This document shows, one piece after another, positions 38,663 to 47,526 of a stretch of DNA of 64,000 bases. This DNA is from Leucothrix mucor DSM 2157 (GTDB lineage Bacteria; Pseudomonadota; Gammaproteobacteria; Thiotrichales; Thiotrichaceae): contig NZ_ATTE01000001.1 in the NCBI RefSeq assembly GCF_000419525.1, positions 4,811,001 to 4,875,000 on the forward strand, given 5' to 3'. Under the pieces are notes generated by a model. The model was not told where the DNA came from and did not search any database. It saw only the letters and a program-made list of their open reading frames with translations. Every line of letters begins with the position of its first letter. The stretch's first letter is position 1. Both the position numbers and the translations under genes were made by a program.

Positions 38663-38684
38663 TATCAGTAGATGATAGGTATCA
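38663..38684. promoter_or_regulatory. Putative operator of the TumE-TumA pair
   Basis: TATCA (38663-38667) and TGATA (38673-38677) form a dyad with 5-base spacing; a further TATCA at 38680-38684 gives a second, tighter dyad. The site lies 12 bases upstream of the toxin start, where an autoregulating antitoxin would bind. No footprint or promoter can be proven by eye. Confidence 0.4.
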
Positions 38685-38815
38685 TATGTTAAGTCACTCT
38701 CACTTGCAATTCTGAGTATGATTCAGAAAGAAGTAACTCTTTCAGCTATATCTACAGTGATTTGAGTGTAAGAAGTTTCTTGGTCAGTGAAGCGATGAAG
38801 GTTGTTCAGTAGATA

Positions 38816-38848
38816 AGCAACCCCTACCAAGAGTATGTAAGGGTTGCT
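38816..38848 (-). terminator. Possible terminator of the soe operon
   Basis: A 12-base stem (38816-38827 with 38837-38848, one mismatch) with a 9-base loop directly follows the soeC stop on the minus strand. No proper T-run follows, so it is only a candidate. Confidence 0.4.
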
Positions 38849-38856
38849 ATCGATAC

Positions 38857-39804
38857 TTAAGTACGCTGCGCCCCATGATAAAGATTCACCACATGATTAG
38901 CCTCAGCAAAAAACAACCAACGCTCAGCAGTAATCCCAACCATAGCAACCACAAACGCTAGCAGTGCCCAAAACACCGCCGCACTCGCACCAACCACCAT
39001 CACCGTAGTCAGTAAAAACGGAATAAAGAAGCCACAAGCAAACACCATAGCTTTCAAGCTATTAATCTTCCCCTGCGCTGTTTTATAACCAAATTCCTCA
39101 GTCAAAAACGTGCCAGCGGTATGGCCAACATCCAGCAAACGAACCTTGCCACGTGCAAAGCCAGTTGCGGTATTAATACTTGAAGCGCTCGGTGTACGAA
39201 TCCAGAAGTAGTAGATCCCTTTAGCGATCGTTGCGATAAAGATCAGTCCCAGCGTAATGCCGCCCATCATGCCGAGTGATTCATGACCATTCAAAGCCAG
39301 TAGCAGGTTGAACAACAACGCACCGGTAGCAAATGCCAGCAGGATATAGTTGGTTGGTGTTAGCGGTGTATTCCACTGCTTAATCGTCTTCAGGCAGCCA
39401 TAAATCATGCCCTGACTAAACAAGGTTGCAAATGCCAGCATCACCCCAAATAAGCCCATCAGTTTACTGAAAAAGCCAATGCTGCCAGTATCGCTCAGGA
39501 AAACGCCCAGCAAATAAAACATGGCAAAGGGGAAAAACAATACCGCGAATACTCCTTCACGAGATAACCACGAGGTTCTGAAGCGGAAGAAAGCGCGCCA
39601 GGCATTTTTGGGATTCGCCAAATGCTGAGTAGAGGCTAGTAGTCCGGCGATAATCAGGACTAGGGCAAGTACCGTACTGCCCATAATCGTGCCGCGCTCC
39701 AATGTTACAAAACCAAATACATGTGCCATCACTAGCAGCATGTATAAACCAAATCCGGCACCTGAGGACACCGTAAACGCAATCACAGAAAAAGCGGGAT
39801 GCAT
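38857..39804 (-). CDS. soeC: Sulfite dehydrogenase membrane anchor SoeC (DmsC-like)
   Basis: A 315-residue protein with eight hydrophobic helices, a member of the DmsC anchor family. It starts MHPAFSVIAFTVSSGAGFGL and contains the HLANPKNAWRAFFRFRTSWL segment typical of this family. It would anchor SoeAB to the cytoplasmic face of the inner membrane and hand electrons from sulfite oxidation to the quinone pool. It follows soeB after 11 bases on the same strand. Without SoeA and SoeB it could be any DmsC-type anchor, but the operon settles the assignment. Confidence 0.88.
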   Translation of the reverse strand: MHPAFSVIAFTVSSGAGFGLYMLLVMAHVFGFVTLERGTIMGSTVLALVLIIAGLLASTQHLANPKNAWRAFFRFRTSWLSREGVFAVLFFPFAMFYLLGVFLSDTGSIGFFSKLMGLFGVMLAFATLFSQGMIYGCLKTIKQWNTPLTPTNYILLAFATGALLFNLLLALNGHESLGMMGGITLGLIFIATIAKGIYYFWIRTPSASSINTATGFARGKVRLLDVGHTAGTFLTEEFGYKTAQGKINSLKAMVFACGFFIPFLLTTVMVVGASAAVFWALLAFVVAMVGITAERWLFFAEANHVVNLYHGAQRT

Positions 39805-39815
39805 GAGGGGTCTCC

Positions 39816-40511
39816 TTAGCGTGCGATGGACTGATTAACCCAGTCTTTCACGGAACTGATTAATGATTTATTCGGTTTCTCAGCAACGGGCTGAGGCTTC
39901 ATAATGCGCGGTGGCAGGTAGTGATTGGTTGGGCTGTAGCCCAGTTCCGGCATTAACTGATGGCCGCCACGTTCACGAACCAAAGTGCTGACATTTGAAT
40001 TGGGATCATCAAAGTCACCAAAGTGGCGCGCATGCGCAGGGCAGGTGATCACGCATGAAGGCTGACGATCAATTTCGTTCAGGCTTTCATCGTAAATGCG
40101 GTCAACACACAGCGTGCATTTTTTCATCGTGCCGGTATCGCGATCCAATTCACGCGCACCGTAGGGGCAAGCCCATGAGCAGTAGTTACAGCCCATGCAC
40201 TTGTCCTGATCAATCAATACAATGCCGTCTTCTTTACGCTTGTACGATGCGCCGGTTGGGCAAACATCGACACAGTCCGCTTGCTCACAGTGCATGCACG
40301 ACATCGGCATATTGACGGTTTTACTGTTGGGGAAATCGCCGACTTCATAATGACGCACGCGGTTAAACCAAACCCCGCTGGGGTCTTCGTCATATGGCGC
40401 GTAGTCGGTCAGCGGGCCAGTGGTTCCCGAGGTATTCCACTGTTTGCAAGAGACCGCGCAGGCATGGCAGCCAACGCAGACATCCAGATCAACAACTAAT
40501 CCTAATTTCAT
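39816..40511 (-). CDS. soeB: Sulfite dehydrogenase iron-sulfur subunit SoeB
   Basis: A 231-residue ferredoxin-like electron-transfer subunit with four cysteine clusters (CVGCHACAVSC, CMHCEQADCVDVC, CMGCNYCSWAC, CTLC plus CVITC). This pattern and the sequence NTSGTTGPLTDYAPY closely resemble SoeB of Allochromatium-type sulfite-oxidising enzymes. No signal peptide is present. Its start overlaps the soeA stop by four bases. It relays electrons from the molybdenum subunit to SoeC. Confidence 0.93.
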   Translation of the reverse strand: MKLGLVVDLDVCVGCHACAVSCKQWNTSGTTGPLTDYAPYDEDPSGVWFNRVRHYEVGDFPNSKTVNMPMSCMHCEQADCVDVCPTGASYKRKEDGIVLIDQDKCMGCNYCSWACPYGARELDRDTGTMKKCTLCVDRIYDESLNEIDRQPSCVITCPAHARHFGDFDDPNSNVSTLVRERGGHQLMPELGYSPTNHYLPPRIMKPQPVAEKPNKSLISSVKDWVNQSIAR

Positions 40512-43486
40512 GATTTACTCCCGTCATTGTCGGCAGGCTTGCCCCGTTTGGTGTCGCCGCGCTTATGGTCTGCATCGTCGTGAACACTACCGCGTGACAA
40601 AATATCGTCCATCGAGCGGTGTAGCTGAACGGACTGGCCATTGGCGTGTGCGTTGTAGCGGAGAATGTCTGGTGTCTCGCCCATACCTGGTACTTTCTTC
40701 ATATCAGGGAATTGTGGGTAAGCACCGGTTTCGCCGTTTTCAACCGGATAGATTTTGACGCGTAAGTCATACCAAGCGGCTTGACCAGTAATGGGGTCAG
40801 AGTTGGTAACGTTGTCCAGAGCATCACCTTTTTTCGGTAATAGTTCCGAGATCAGGTGATTCATTAGGAAGGCATCTTTGGCTTCATTCGCGCCTTTTTT
40901 CAGGCCCCATGCGCCGGATTGCTTAGCGATGGCGTTCCATGTCCACACCGTGTTTTTCACACAGCCTTCCATCAGTTTGACCTGTACGCGGATTTTGCCG
41001 TTATGTGACTCAACCCACACCCAATCTTTATCTTCAATGCCCATTTCCTCGCCTTGTTCGCGATTCATGTACAAGAAGTTTTGAGAGATGATCTGGCGTA
41101 GCCACGCGTTCTGCGAGTCCCAAGAGTGATACATGAACATTGGGCGCTGGTTGATGGCATGGAATGGGTATTCCTTTTCATCAATTCGCGTTTGCTCCAA
41201 AGGCGTGTAGAACTCCGGTAGCGGTTTGAAATATTTGGTCAGGCGATCTTTGTGATGTTGCTCGGTTGGCATCGGTCCATCGTATAAACCTTGTCCGGCT
41301 AAGTTAAACTTTTGCAGGGTTTCGGAATATAGCTCCATCACGATTTGATCGGTTGAGCCGACCCAGCCATTTTTCTTAGCCCAGGTCAGGTAGTCTTTAT
41401 TAGCATGGCGGTAATAGCGGGTTTCAGGCGGGAAGGGAACTTCCATAAATGCGCCATTTTCCGCATAACGCTCCCATTGCTTAGGGTTTGGCTTGCCGCG
41501 AAGGTGAATTTCATTGCCATTTTCATCCAAGCGCCAGCCCGCCAGCAGGCCGATACCGGGTTCTTTTTCCCAGTTGATCACGAAGTCTTTGTAGTTTTTG
41601 TATTTACGCTTGCCTTCTTTATCGACAAACACTGGAAAGCCAAGTCGACTTCCAACTTCCAGCTGTACTTCCTGCCATGAGAGCACATCACGATCTGGCT
41701 CCAAAATCGGCTGACGAATTGCATCACAAGCCGCATGTGGTTCTGAAATCGGGCGATCCAGCATGGAAATCGTATCGTAGCGCTCCAGATAGGTCGTATC
41801 CGGAATCACCAAATCCGCGAAGTTTACAATCTCAGAATGATAAGCATCGGAGACTACAATAAACGGAATTTTATGCTCGCCATTTTCATCCCGCTCAGCC
41901 AGCATCTGGCGCACTTCTGAGGTGTTCATGGTGGAGTTCCAGGACATATTCGCCATGAACATCATCAAGGTATCGATGGGGTAGGGGTCGCCTTTAACCG
42001 CATTGGTAATCACCATGTGCATCAAACCGTGGTTTGAAATCGGCGCATCCCAAGAGAAGGCCTTATCTATGCGCAATGGCTTGCCGTCATCATCAATCAC
42101 CAGATCTTCCGGACAAGTTGGGAAGCCGAGTGGTGGTGATTTCAGCGGCGTATTCGGGGCCGTTTCTTTGGCAGGTTTCAAGTGCGGCGGAATGTGCTTA
42201 GGGAATGGAGGCTTGGCCAAGTGCCCACCCGGACAATCCACCGAACCCAGTAGAATCTGTACAAAATGAATCGCACGACAGGCCTGGAATCCATTGGAGT
42301 GAGCAGAAATACCACGCATGGCGTGCATCGACACCGGGCGGCCGATAAATTTATCGTGCTTACGGCCTGCGTAATCGGTCCATTCTTGTTCGATTTCGAT
42401 GGTTTCTTTGAAGGCAACGTGGGCCATTTCAAGCGCCAAGCGCTCGATAGTATCTGCTGGAATGCCTGTGATTTTAGCGGAGTGCTCGGGAGAGTATTTA
42501 TCGTCGAGGTAGGTCTCAGCGAAAATTACCATGGAGCTACGAACGGGTTTACCGTTGACTTCGCCTTCGTAGAATAGGGCAGGGTTGATGTCGGGAAGCT
42601 TGCCGTTAACTGGTGCTTCTTTTTCCATATCCCAGACTAGCGGATTGCCTTTCTCATCGCGTAGGAATAAACCATCACCTTTTTCGCCCGGTGTGTTCTG
42701 CACTAAGTAGGCAGAGTTGGTGTAGCGAATCAGGAACTCCCAATCAAACTGGTCATGCTTCAATAGCACATGAACCATGGATAGGGCGAACTGCATATCG
42801 GTGCCGGGTGTAATCCCAACCCACTCATCTGCAATGGCTTGGTAGCCGGTGCGCGTCGGGTTGATCGAAACGAATTTCGCACCACGACGTTTAATCTTTT
42901 CCAGACCAATTTTGATCGGATTGGATGCGTGATCATCAGCAACACCCCACATCATGAAATATTTAGTGCGATCCCAGTCTGGATCACCGAATTCCCAGAA
43001 GGCGTGGCCCATGGTGTACAAACCACCAGCCGCCATATTCACTGAGCAAAAACCACCGTGGGCTGCCCAGTTGATGGTGCCGAACTGTGTGGCCCACATG
43101 CCGGTGAAGGCTTGCATTTGGTCACGGCCAGTGAAGTAGGCGAGTTTTTTGGGGTCAGTTTCGCGGATATTCTTTAAGCGCGCAGTGAGGATATCCAGCG
43201 CTTTTTCCATGCTGATGGCTTCGTATTCGCCATCGCCGCGTTTGCTGCCGGGTTTACGTAACAGTGGTGTGGAAAGCTTGGCAGGCGAGTATTGCTTCAT
43301 AATCCCCGCGTTGCCTTTGGCACATAGCACGCCCTTATTGATAGGGTGTTCGCGAGTGCCTTCGATGTAGCGAATTTTTCGATCTTCGACGGTGACTTTG
43401 ATGCCACACCGACAGGCGCACATGTAACAAGTGGAGTATTTCACCTCTTGTTTATCACGGTCCTCAAACTTGGGTAATGAGCTCAT
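40508..43486 (-). CDS. soeA: Sulfite dehydrogenase molybdopterin subunit SoeA
   Basis: A 992-residue molybdopterin oxidoreductase of the DMSO reductase family. The 4Fe-4S motif near the N-terminus is CYMCACRCGI followed by a cysteine in GVLCAKGN. The Mo-bis-MGD domains follow, ending with a C-terminal basic tail. There is no twin-arginine signal, so the enzyme faces the cytoplasm, as in SoeABC, which oxidises sulfite to sulfate during sulfur oxidation. Related polysulfide/thiosulfate reductases usually carry a Tat signal, which argues against them. The gene is first in soeABC. A LuxR-type gene lies about 190 bases upstream on the same strand. Confidence 0.9.
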   Translation of the reverse strand: MSSLPKFEDRDKQEVKYSTCYMCACRCGIKVTVEDRKIRYIEGTREHPINKGVLCAKGNAGIMKQYSPAKLSTPLLRKPGSKRGDGEYEAISMEKALDILTARLKNIRETDPKKLAYFTGRDQMQAFTGMWATQFGTINWAAHGGFCSVNMAAGGLYTMGHAFWEFGDPDWDRTKYFMMWGVADDHASNPIKIGLEKIKRRGAKFVSINPTRTGYQAIADEWVGITPGTDMQFALSMVHVLLKHDQFDWEFLIRYTNSAYLVQNTPGEKGDGLFLRDEKGNPLVWDMEKEAPVNGKLPDINPALFYEGEVNGKPVRSSMVIFAETYLDDKYSPEHSAKITGIPADTIERLALEMAHVAFKETIEIEQEWTDYAGRKHDKFIGRPVSMHAMRGISAHSNGFQACRAIHFVQILLGSVDCPGGHLAKPPFPKHIPPHLKPAKETAPNTPLKSPPLGFPTCPEDLVIDDDGKPLRIDKAFSWDAPISNHGLMHMVITNAVKGDPYPIDTLMMFMANMSWNSTMNTSEVRQMLAERDENGEHKIPFIVVSDAYHSEIVNFADLVIPDTTYLERYDTISMLDRPISEPHAACDAIRQPILEPDRDVLSWQEVQLEVGSRLGFPVFVDKEGKRKYKNYKDFVINWEKEPGIGLLAGWRLDENGNEIHLRGKPNPKQWERYAENGAFMEVPFPPETRYYRHANKDYLTWAKKNGWVGSTDQIVMELYSETLQKFNLAGQGLYDGPMPTEQHHKDRLTKYFKPLPEFYTPLEQTRIDEKEYPFHAINQRPMFMYHSWDSQNAWLRQIISQNFLYMNREQGEEMGIEDKDWVWVESHNGKIRVQVKLMEGCVKNTVWTWNAIAKQSGAWGLKKGANEAKDAFLMNHLISELLPKKGDALDNVTNSDPITGQAAWYDLRVKIYPVENGETGAYPQFPDMKKVPGMGETPDILRYNAHANGQSVQLHRSMDDILSRGSVHDDADHKRGDTKRGKPADNDGSKS

Positions 43487-43580
43487 TCCTACCTCGACTG
43501 CAAAATGCCAAAAGAATTCTTATCAGAACATCATGCGCCTGATGACGGATTTGAGCTAATGGAAGTATCTAATAGTGGCA

Positions 43581-43608
43581 TAAGCTTATCTTATAAGCTT
43601 AGCTTATA
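43581..43608. promoter_or_regulatory. Palindromic TAAGCTTA repeats upstream of soeA
   Basis: TAAGCTTA occurs at 43581-43588 and 43594-43601, both palindromes, with a third AGCTTAT piece directly after. They sit about 95 bases before the soeA start and downstream of the LuxR-type gene. They form a plausible binding site for a dimeric regulator of the operon. Promoter boxes cannot be named with confidence. Confidence 0.45.
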
Positions 43609-43677
43609 GGTGTGGCTAATTATAATTTATTTGTTGCGGTGCGGAATGGATTGGGAAAGTGCGTAAAACGTGGTCAG

Positions 43678-44490
43678 TTATGACAGCTGATCTAAGAAAC
43701 GCATCAATCCACCATAATGAATCAATGAGTCTTTGCTCATTAGCGGCTTGCCATTGGCATCGCTACCACCAATTTTGACCCGCAAGTCACGTACGACATT
43801 CTCCACATAGCGCGGACTTCTGAATATTTGCTCGGCGATGACGGGTGTAGTTAAACCCAGCAGCAGGCCTTTGAATACGGCGCGCTGAGTAGGGTTGAGC
43901 TTGGGCAGTGACGGCTCCAAGAATTTACCGAAGAAATAGGCCTGATTCATAACGTGATTATGAAAGATTTTGCTGCAAGCGATCATTAGCTGCTCATTTT
44001 CCTGAAGCAACTGATCAAAGGGTTTGCGCGTGTCCGAACTGATAAAACTAGTGGCCGCAATGCCTTGAGAGCCTGTGAGGGTTGGAATTGTCAAGCCATT
44101 AGTCATTTTGAAATCATCGCGGGCAACACTAAATACCTCCATTGCCCCTTTGCTTATCTGCTTGGTCTCGGCGTCTTTCCACCAGTCAATGTGCGACATA
44201 CGGCCATCGTTAATGCTGTTGATCATATGATCGTTCTTATAAAAGCCAGCCTCCATGTATTGCATCATGTAACGGTTATCGTAACTCTCGGAGGTGGAAA
44301 ATACGGGTTGTGAGGCACTAGTACCGGATAACACAATCGATGGGATATGAGAGTATAAAACGCTATCGAAACCGACACTGGTTAGCAGTTGGTCAAAGGC
44401 TGAGAATGCCGCATCGTAGTTTTCGGCCTCGCAAAGTTCAAAGGCAAAATTTCCCAATTCTTTTGTTTTATCTCTCATTATACCATCCAT
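43678..44490 (-). CDS. LuxR-type regulator with autoinducer-binding-like domain (solo)
   Basis: A 270-residue protein. The N-terminal part resembles autoinducer-binding domains: RYMMQYMEAGFYKNDHMINS and SHIDWW match the Y-x-D and W positions, and TIPTLTGSQGIAATSFIS the later strand, though the usual DP is DH. The C-terminus is a divergent LuxR HTH (LNPTQRAVFKGLLLGLTTPV) with an insertion rich in Gly and Lys before the last helix. No luxI gene is seen, so it is a solo. It lies upstream of soeA in the same direction. The start is 44490 or, equally likely, the ATG at 44478. Confidence 0.78.
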   Translation of the reverse strand: MDGIMRDKTKELGNFAFELCEAENYDAAFSAFDQLLTSVGFDSVLYSHIPSIVLSGTSASQPVFSTSESYDNRYMMQYMEAGFYKNDHMINSINDGRMSHIDWWKDAETKQISKGAMEVFSVARDDFKMTNGLTIPTLTGSQGIAATSFISSDTRKPFDQLLQENEQLMIACSKIFHNHVMNQAYFFGKFLEPSLPKLNPTQRAVFKGLLLGLTTPVIAEQIFRSPRYVENVVRDLRVKIGGSDANGKPLMSKDSLIHYGGLMRFLDQLS

Positions 44491-44614
44491 TTATTATCAG
44501 CCATTTATAGCTGGCTAATACTCAATAGTCAAAGAAAGTGGGGATTCCTATCCTAAATAAAAAACAGCCTGGCTCTATCATAAAGGGTTCGATATTGTCT
44601 GGAAGGAGAGGGCT

Positions 44615-44974
44615 ATGACACTCGATCACAATCATCAACTCTATAAGCTTTCAAAAACAGTTGATTGGCACTATTTGGAATCTGAACTCAGTGAGCTATT
44701 TGCTGGAAGAACGGAGTCCCGTTATCGCTTTATGGCGGGCGCGCTGTATCTTAAAACAATGTATGGATGGAGTTCTGAGCAGGTTGTTGAGAAATGGCTG
44801 GATTGTCCTTACTGCCGTTTCTTGTGTGGTGGGGAGCAGGCGCTTGCATTGACTGAGTTCCCGTACGCGCCTTGTTTGTTGGATATTTGGACAAGGGAGT
44901 TGTCGGGACGCGGCTACGATATTTTAACCAGTGCGTTGTTGAGGTCGGTTGCTGGTAATGCGGTGCTTCATTAA
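44615..44974 (+). CDS. Stand-alone N-terminal transposase domain (IS5/IS1182 type, DUF772-like)
   Basis: A 119-residue open reading frame that resembles only the N-terminal domain of IS5-like transposases (TESRYRFMAGALYLKTMYGW, followed by VVEKWLDCPYCRFLCGGEQA). The DDE catalytic domain, which should follow, is missing, and a stop codon closes the frame. A strong ribosome binding site (AAGGAGAGG) stands before the ATG. No terminal inverted repeats were recognised. It is either a truncated remnant of an insertion sequence or a small protein that has been retained. Confidence 0.72.
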   Translation: MTLDHNHQLYKLSKTVDWHYLESELSELFAGRTESRYRFMAGALYLKTMYGWSSEQVVEKWLDCPYCRFLCGGEQALALTEFPYAPCLLDIWTRELSGRGYDILTSALLRSVAGNAVLH

Positions 44975-45048
44975 ACCGCTGGAGGTTTTTGCATAGAAGA
45001 ACTTAAGAGGCACGATCGGGGCCAAGAAATAAGCTTAGATCGAAATTC

Positions 45049-45087
45049 AATAAGCCGCTACCAACCCATCGTTGGTAGCGGCTTATT
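45049..45087. terminator. Long perfect hairpin between argS and the transposase fragment
   Basis: A 17-bp perfect stem (45049-45065 with 45071-45087) and a 5-base loop lie six bases beyond the argS stop codon. T-rich stretches follow on the plus strand and less so on the minus strand. It should end argS transcription and may work in both directions. Confidence 0.8.
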
Positions 45088-45092
45088 TGTTT

Positions 45093-46826
45093 CTACATAC
45101 GCTCAGGCGCATCAATTCCCAATAACCCCAATCCGGTCTTCAGCGTATTCGCTGTCAACTGCGCCAACTGCAAGCGGCTATTCTTCATTTCAGGCGCGAC
45201 ATCATCTTTTAAAATCGGACAGGCTTCATAGAAGGTCATGAAGTTGCCGGCCAATTCAAACAGATAGTTACACAGCGTATTTGGCGTGCCATCTTTCTCA
45301 ACTGTTTCCAGTGCTTCACTAAAGCGTAGCAATGTCAGCGCCAGTTGGTGTTCGGCGGCATGATCAATCAGTAACTCAGCCTTGGTATCCACTTCGCCTG
45401 CTTTGGCAAAAATACTGCGAATTCGCGCATGAGCGTATTGCAGGTAAGGTGCGGTATTACCCTCAAAGCTCAACATCGTTTCCCAGTTGAAGATGTAATC
45501 TGAGGTGCGGTTCTTGCTCAGGTCGGCATATTTAACCGAGCCGATACCAATTAGCTTAGCAATGTCACGACGTGATGCTTCATCCAAATCCGGATTTTTC
45601 TCGCTAACCAGATCAAATGCGCGTTGCTCAGCTTCTTCCAGTAGATCAACCAGTTTCACCGTACCGCCGGTACGCGTTGCAAATGGCTTGCCGTTTTGGC
45701 CCATCATCGTGCCGAAGGCCATGTGCTCTAGTGAGGTAGCTTCTGGTACAAAGCCCGCTTTCTTACCGATGGCAAATACTTGAGCCAGATGCGTACTTTG
45801 GCGCGCATCCACAAAATACAGTACGCGATCGGCATGTAAAGTATCGGCACGGTAACGCAGCGCAGCCAAATCAGACGTGGCATAGAGGTAGCCGCCATCT
45901 GATTTTTGAATAATGGCTGGTAGCAAGGTGTCATCACGGCCTTTGAACTCTTCAAGGAATACGCACTGTGCGCCGTCATGCTCAGTTAGCAAGCCTGCGG
46001 TTTTAAGGTCTTTAACCACTTCTGGCAGGTCATCGTTATAAGCACTTTCAGGCTTCAGATCATCGCGAGTCAGCAATACACCCAAGCGCTCATACACCGC
46101 ATCGCAATGGCTTAAGGAGATTTCAATGAATTGCTCCCACAGCGCATAACACTCTTTATCGCCGGATTGCAGTCTCACCACATAGTCACGAGCTTTATTC
46201 GCAAAGCCATCTTCCTGATCAAAGCGAGTTTTGGCGTCGCGGTAGAAGTTTTCCAGATCGGCCAGCTGCATGGAAAGCGCTTCACCAGAGGTTTGCAGGC
46301 TGTTCATATGGGCCAGCAACATGCCGAACTGTGTGCCCCAGTCGCCAACGTGATTCTGTGGAACGATTTTGTGCCCCAGAAACTTCAGGGTACGCGCCAT
46401 GACATCACCAATAATGGTGGAGCGCAAATGGCCAACGTGCATTTCTTTGGCTAAGTTCGGGCTGGAGTAATCCAATACCACCGTTTGTGAAGGCTGGCTT
46501 GGGCTGATATCTAGCGTGTCACTGTGTAACGTGGTTGCTGCTTGTGCGGATAACCATGAATTACTTAAGTGAATATTGATGAAGCCAGGGCCTGCAATCT
46601 CTGTTTTTTCGGCAATCCCTTCAAGGTCCAAGTGCTCCATTACCGCAGTCGCGAGCTGGCGTGGGTTCATGCCCAGTTTCTTCGCTGCGCCCATGATGCC
46701 ATTCGCTTGATAGTCTCCGAACTCAGGGCGACCGGATGGCTTGATAACCGCAGGGGAATCTTTGGCGGCACCAGCGGCTTCCATGGCTTGGCGGACACGT
46801 GCTTCAAGAAGCTGACGAATGTTCAT
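45093..46826 (-). CDS. argS: Arginyl-tRNA synthetase
   Basis: A 577-residue class I synthetase. It has the N-terminal Add-1 domain, the HIGH-like motif HVGH within SSPNLAKEMHVGHLRSTIIG, a Rossmann core with AYLYATSDLAALRYR-like elements (GGYLYATSDLAALRYRAD) and a C-terminal anticodon-binding helical domain ending ALGLLGIDAPERM-like (TGLGLLGIDAPERM). Class I ArgRS lacks a canonical KMSKS, and none is expected. Length and start are normal. The 180 bases upstream hold the promoter; the next gene on the plus strand is a small peptide. Confidence 0.97.
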   Translation of the reverse strand: MNIRQLLEARVRQAMEAAGAAKDSPAVIKPSGRPEFGDYQANGIMGAAKKLGMNPRQLATAVMEHLDLEGIAEKTEIAGPGFINIHLSNSWLSAQAATTLHSDTLDISPSQPSQTVVLDYSSPNLAKEMHVGHLRSTIIGDVMARTLKFLGHKIVPQNHVGDWGTQFGMLLAHMNSLQTSGEALSMQLADLENFYRDAKTRFDQEDGFANKARDYVVRLQSGDKECYALWEQFIEISLSHCDAVYERLGVLLTRDDLKPESAYNDDLPEVVKDLKTAGLLTEHDGAQCVFLEEFKGRDDTLLPAIIQKSDGGYLYATSDLAALRYRADTLHADRVLYFVDARQSTHLAQVFAIGKKAGFVPEATSLEHMAFGTMMGQNGKPFATRTGGTVKLVDLLEEAEQRAFDLVSEKNPDLDEASRRDIAKLIGIGSVKYADLSKNRTSDYIFNWETMLSFEGNTAPYLQYAHARIRSIFAKAGEVDTKAELLIDHAAEHQLALTLLRFSEALETVEKDGTPNTLCNYLFELAGNFMTFYEACPILKDDVAPEMKNSRLQLAQLTANTLKTGLGLLGIDAPERM

Positions 46827-47006
46827 TACAGGTATTTCCTTGGTTCATTAGTTGCGGCGGAGTTTACCCGAATTTGCCGTTTCCGTCGGCAAAATATAAC
46901 GTAACCGTAACAAAAAATAGGCGCCCAAACTGTGCAATTTGCGCCTAAACTACTTACACTGCTAAGCAATCATAGCAATAACAGTTTTATAAATAGGGGG
47001 TCTATC

Positions 47007-47129
47007 ATGGTACGCACATCGTTTCTAATCCTTATGACCATCGTATTGGCTGCCTTACTGCTGGCGCAGACCAGTATTGCGGGTGAGCTTTTAACGCTGG
47101 CCGACCTGAAGCCAGTAATCTCACGCTAA
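47007..47129 (+). CDS. Small hydrophobic peptide of 40 residues
   Basis: From the ATG at 47007, behind a strong ribosome binding site (AGGGGG at about 46994-46999), a short reading frame encodes MVRTSFLILMTIVLAALLLA, then QTSIAGELLTLADLKPVISR. The first half is one strongly hydrophobic helix that could be a membrane anchor or a signal peptide. The second half is polar. No family is recognised. It lies between argS and gatC, in its own unit of about 400 bases with spacing to both neighbours. Confidence 0.55.
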   Translation: MVRTSFLILMTIVLAALLLAQTSIAGELLTLADLKPVISR

Positions 47130-47230
47130 GCTGAAAAAATCCGGCTGAAGCTTTTAACTGCAATGATTCCTTGTCAGGGTGCATTGTGGTAAATTCCCCT
47201 GCTTGCTAATTTTTCCCGGGAGCAGGTTCC

Positions 47231-47518
47231 ATGTCTTTGACGGCCTCTGATGTAAAAAAAATCTCACACTTGGCCCGCCTAGCGATCGACGAAGCGGATA
47301 TTGAGCAGTATGCCAGTAATTTATCAGGCATTCTGGACTTGGTTGAACAGATGGATGCTGCCGATGTGGCAGACATTGAGCCGATGGCTAATCCACAAGA
47401 TTCTACTCAGCGCTTACGCGATGATGTCGTGACTGAAATCAATCAGCGCGAAAAATTCCAACAGATTGCCCCAACCACAGAAGCCGGTTTGTATCTGGTT
47501 CCTAAAGTTCTCGAGTGA
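47231..47518 (+). CDS. gatC: Aspartyl/glutamyl-tRNA amidotransferase subunit C
   Basis: A 95-residue subunit of the amidotransferase that converts Glu-tRNA(Gln) and Asp-tRNA(Asn) to Gln- and Asn-tRNA. It has the family pattern [16 protein letters not shown] and, later, LRDDVV. GatC wraps around GatA and helps it bind GatB. It is the first gene of gatCAB, overlapping the longest gatA frame. Presence of gatCAB suggests that glutaminyl- or asparaginyl-tRNA synthetase may be missing in this organism. Confidence 0.96.
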   Translation: MSLTASDVKKISHLARLAIDEADIEQYASNLSGILDLVEQMDAADVADIEPMANPQDSTQRLRDDVVTEINQREKFQQIAPTTEAGLYLVPKVLE

Positions 47519-47526
47519 GTGTAATC

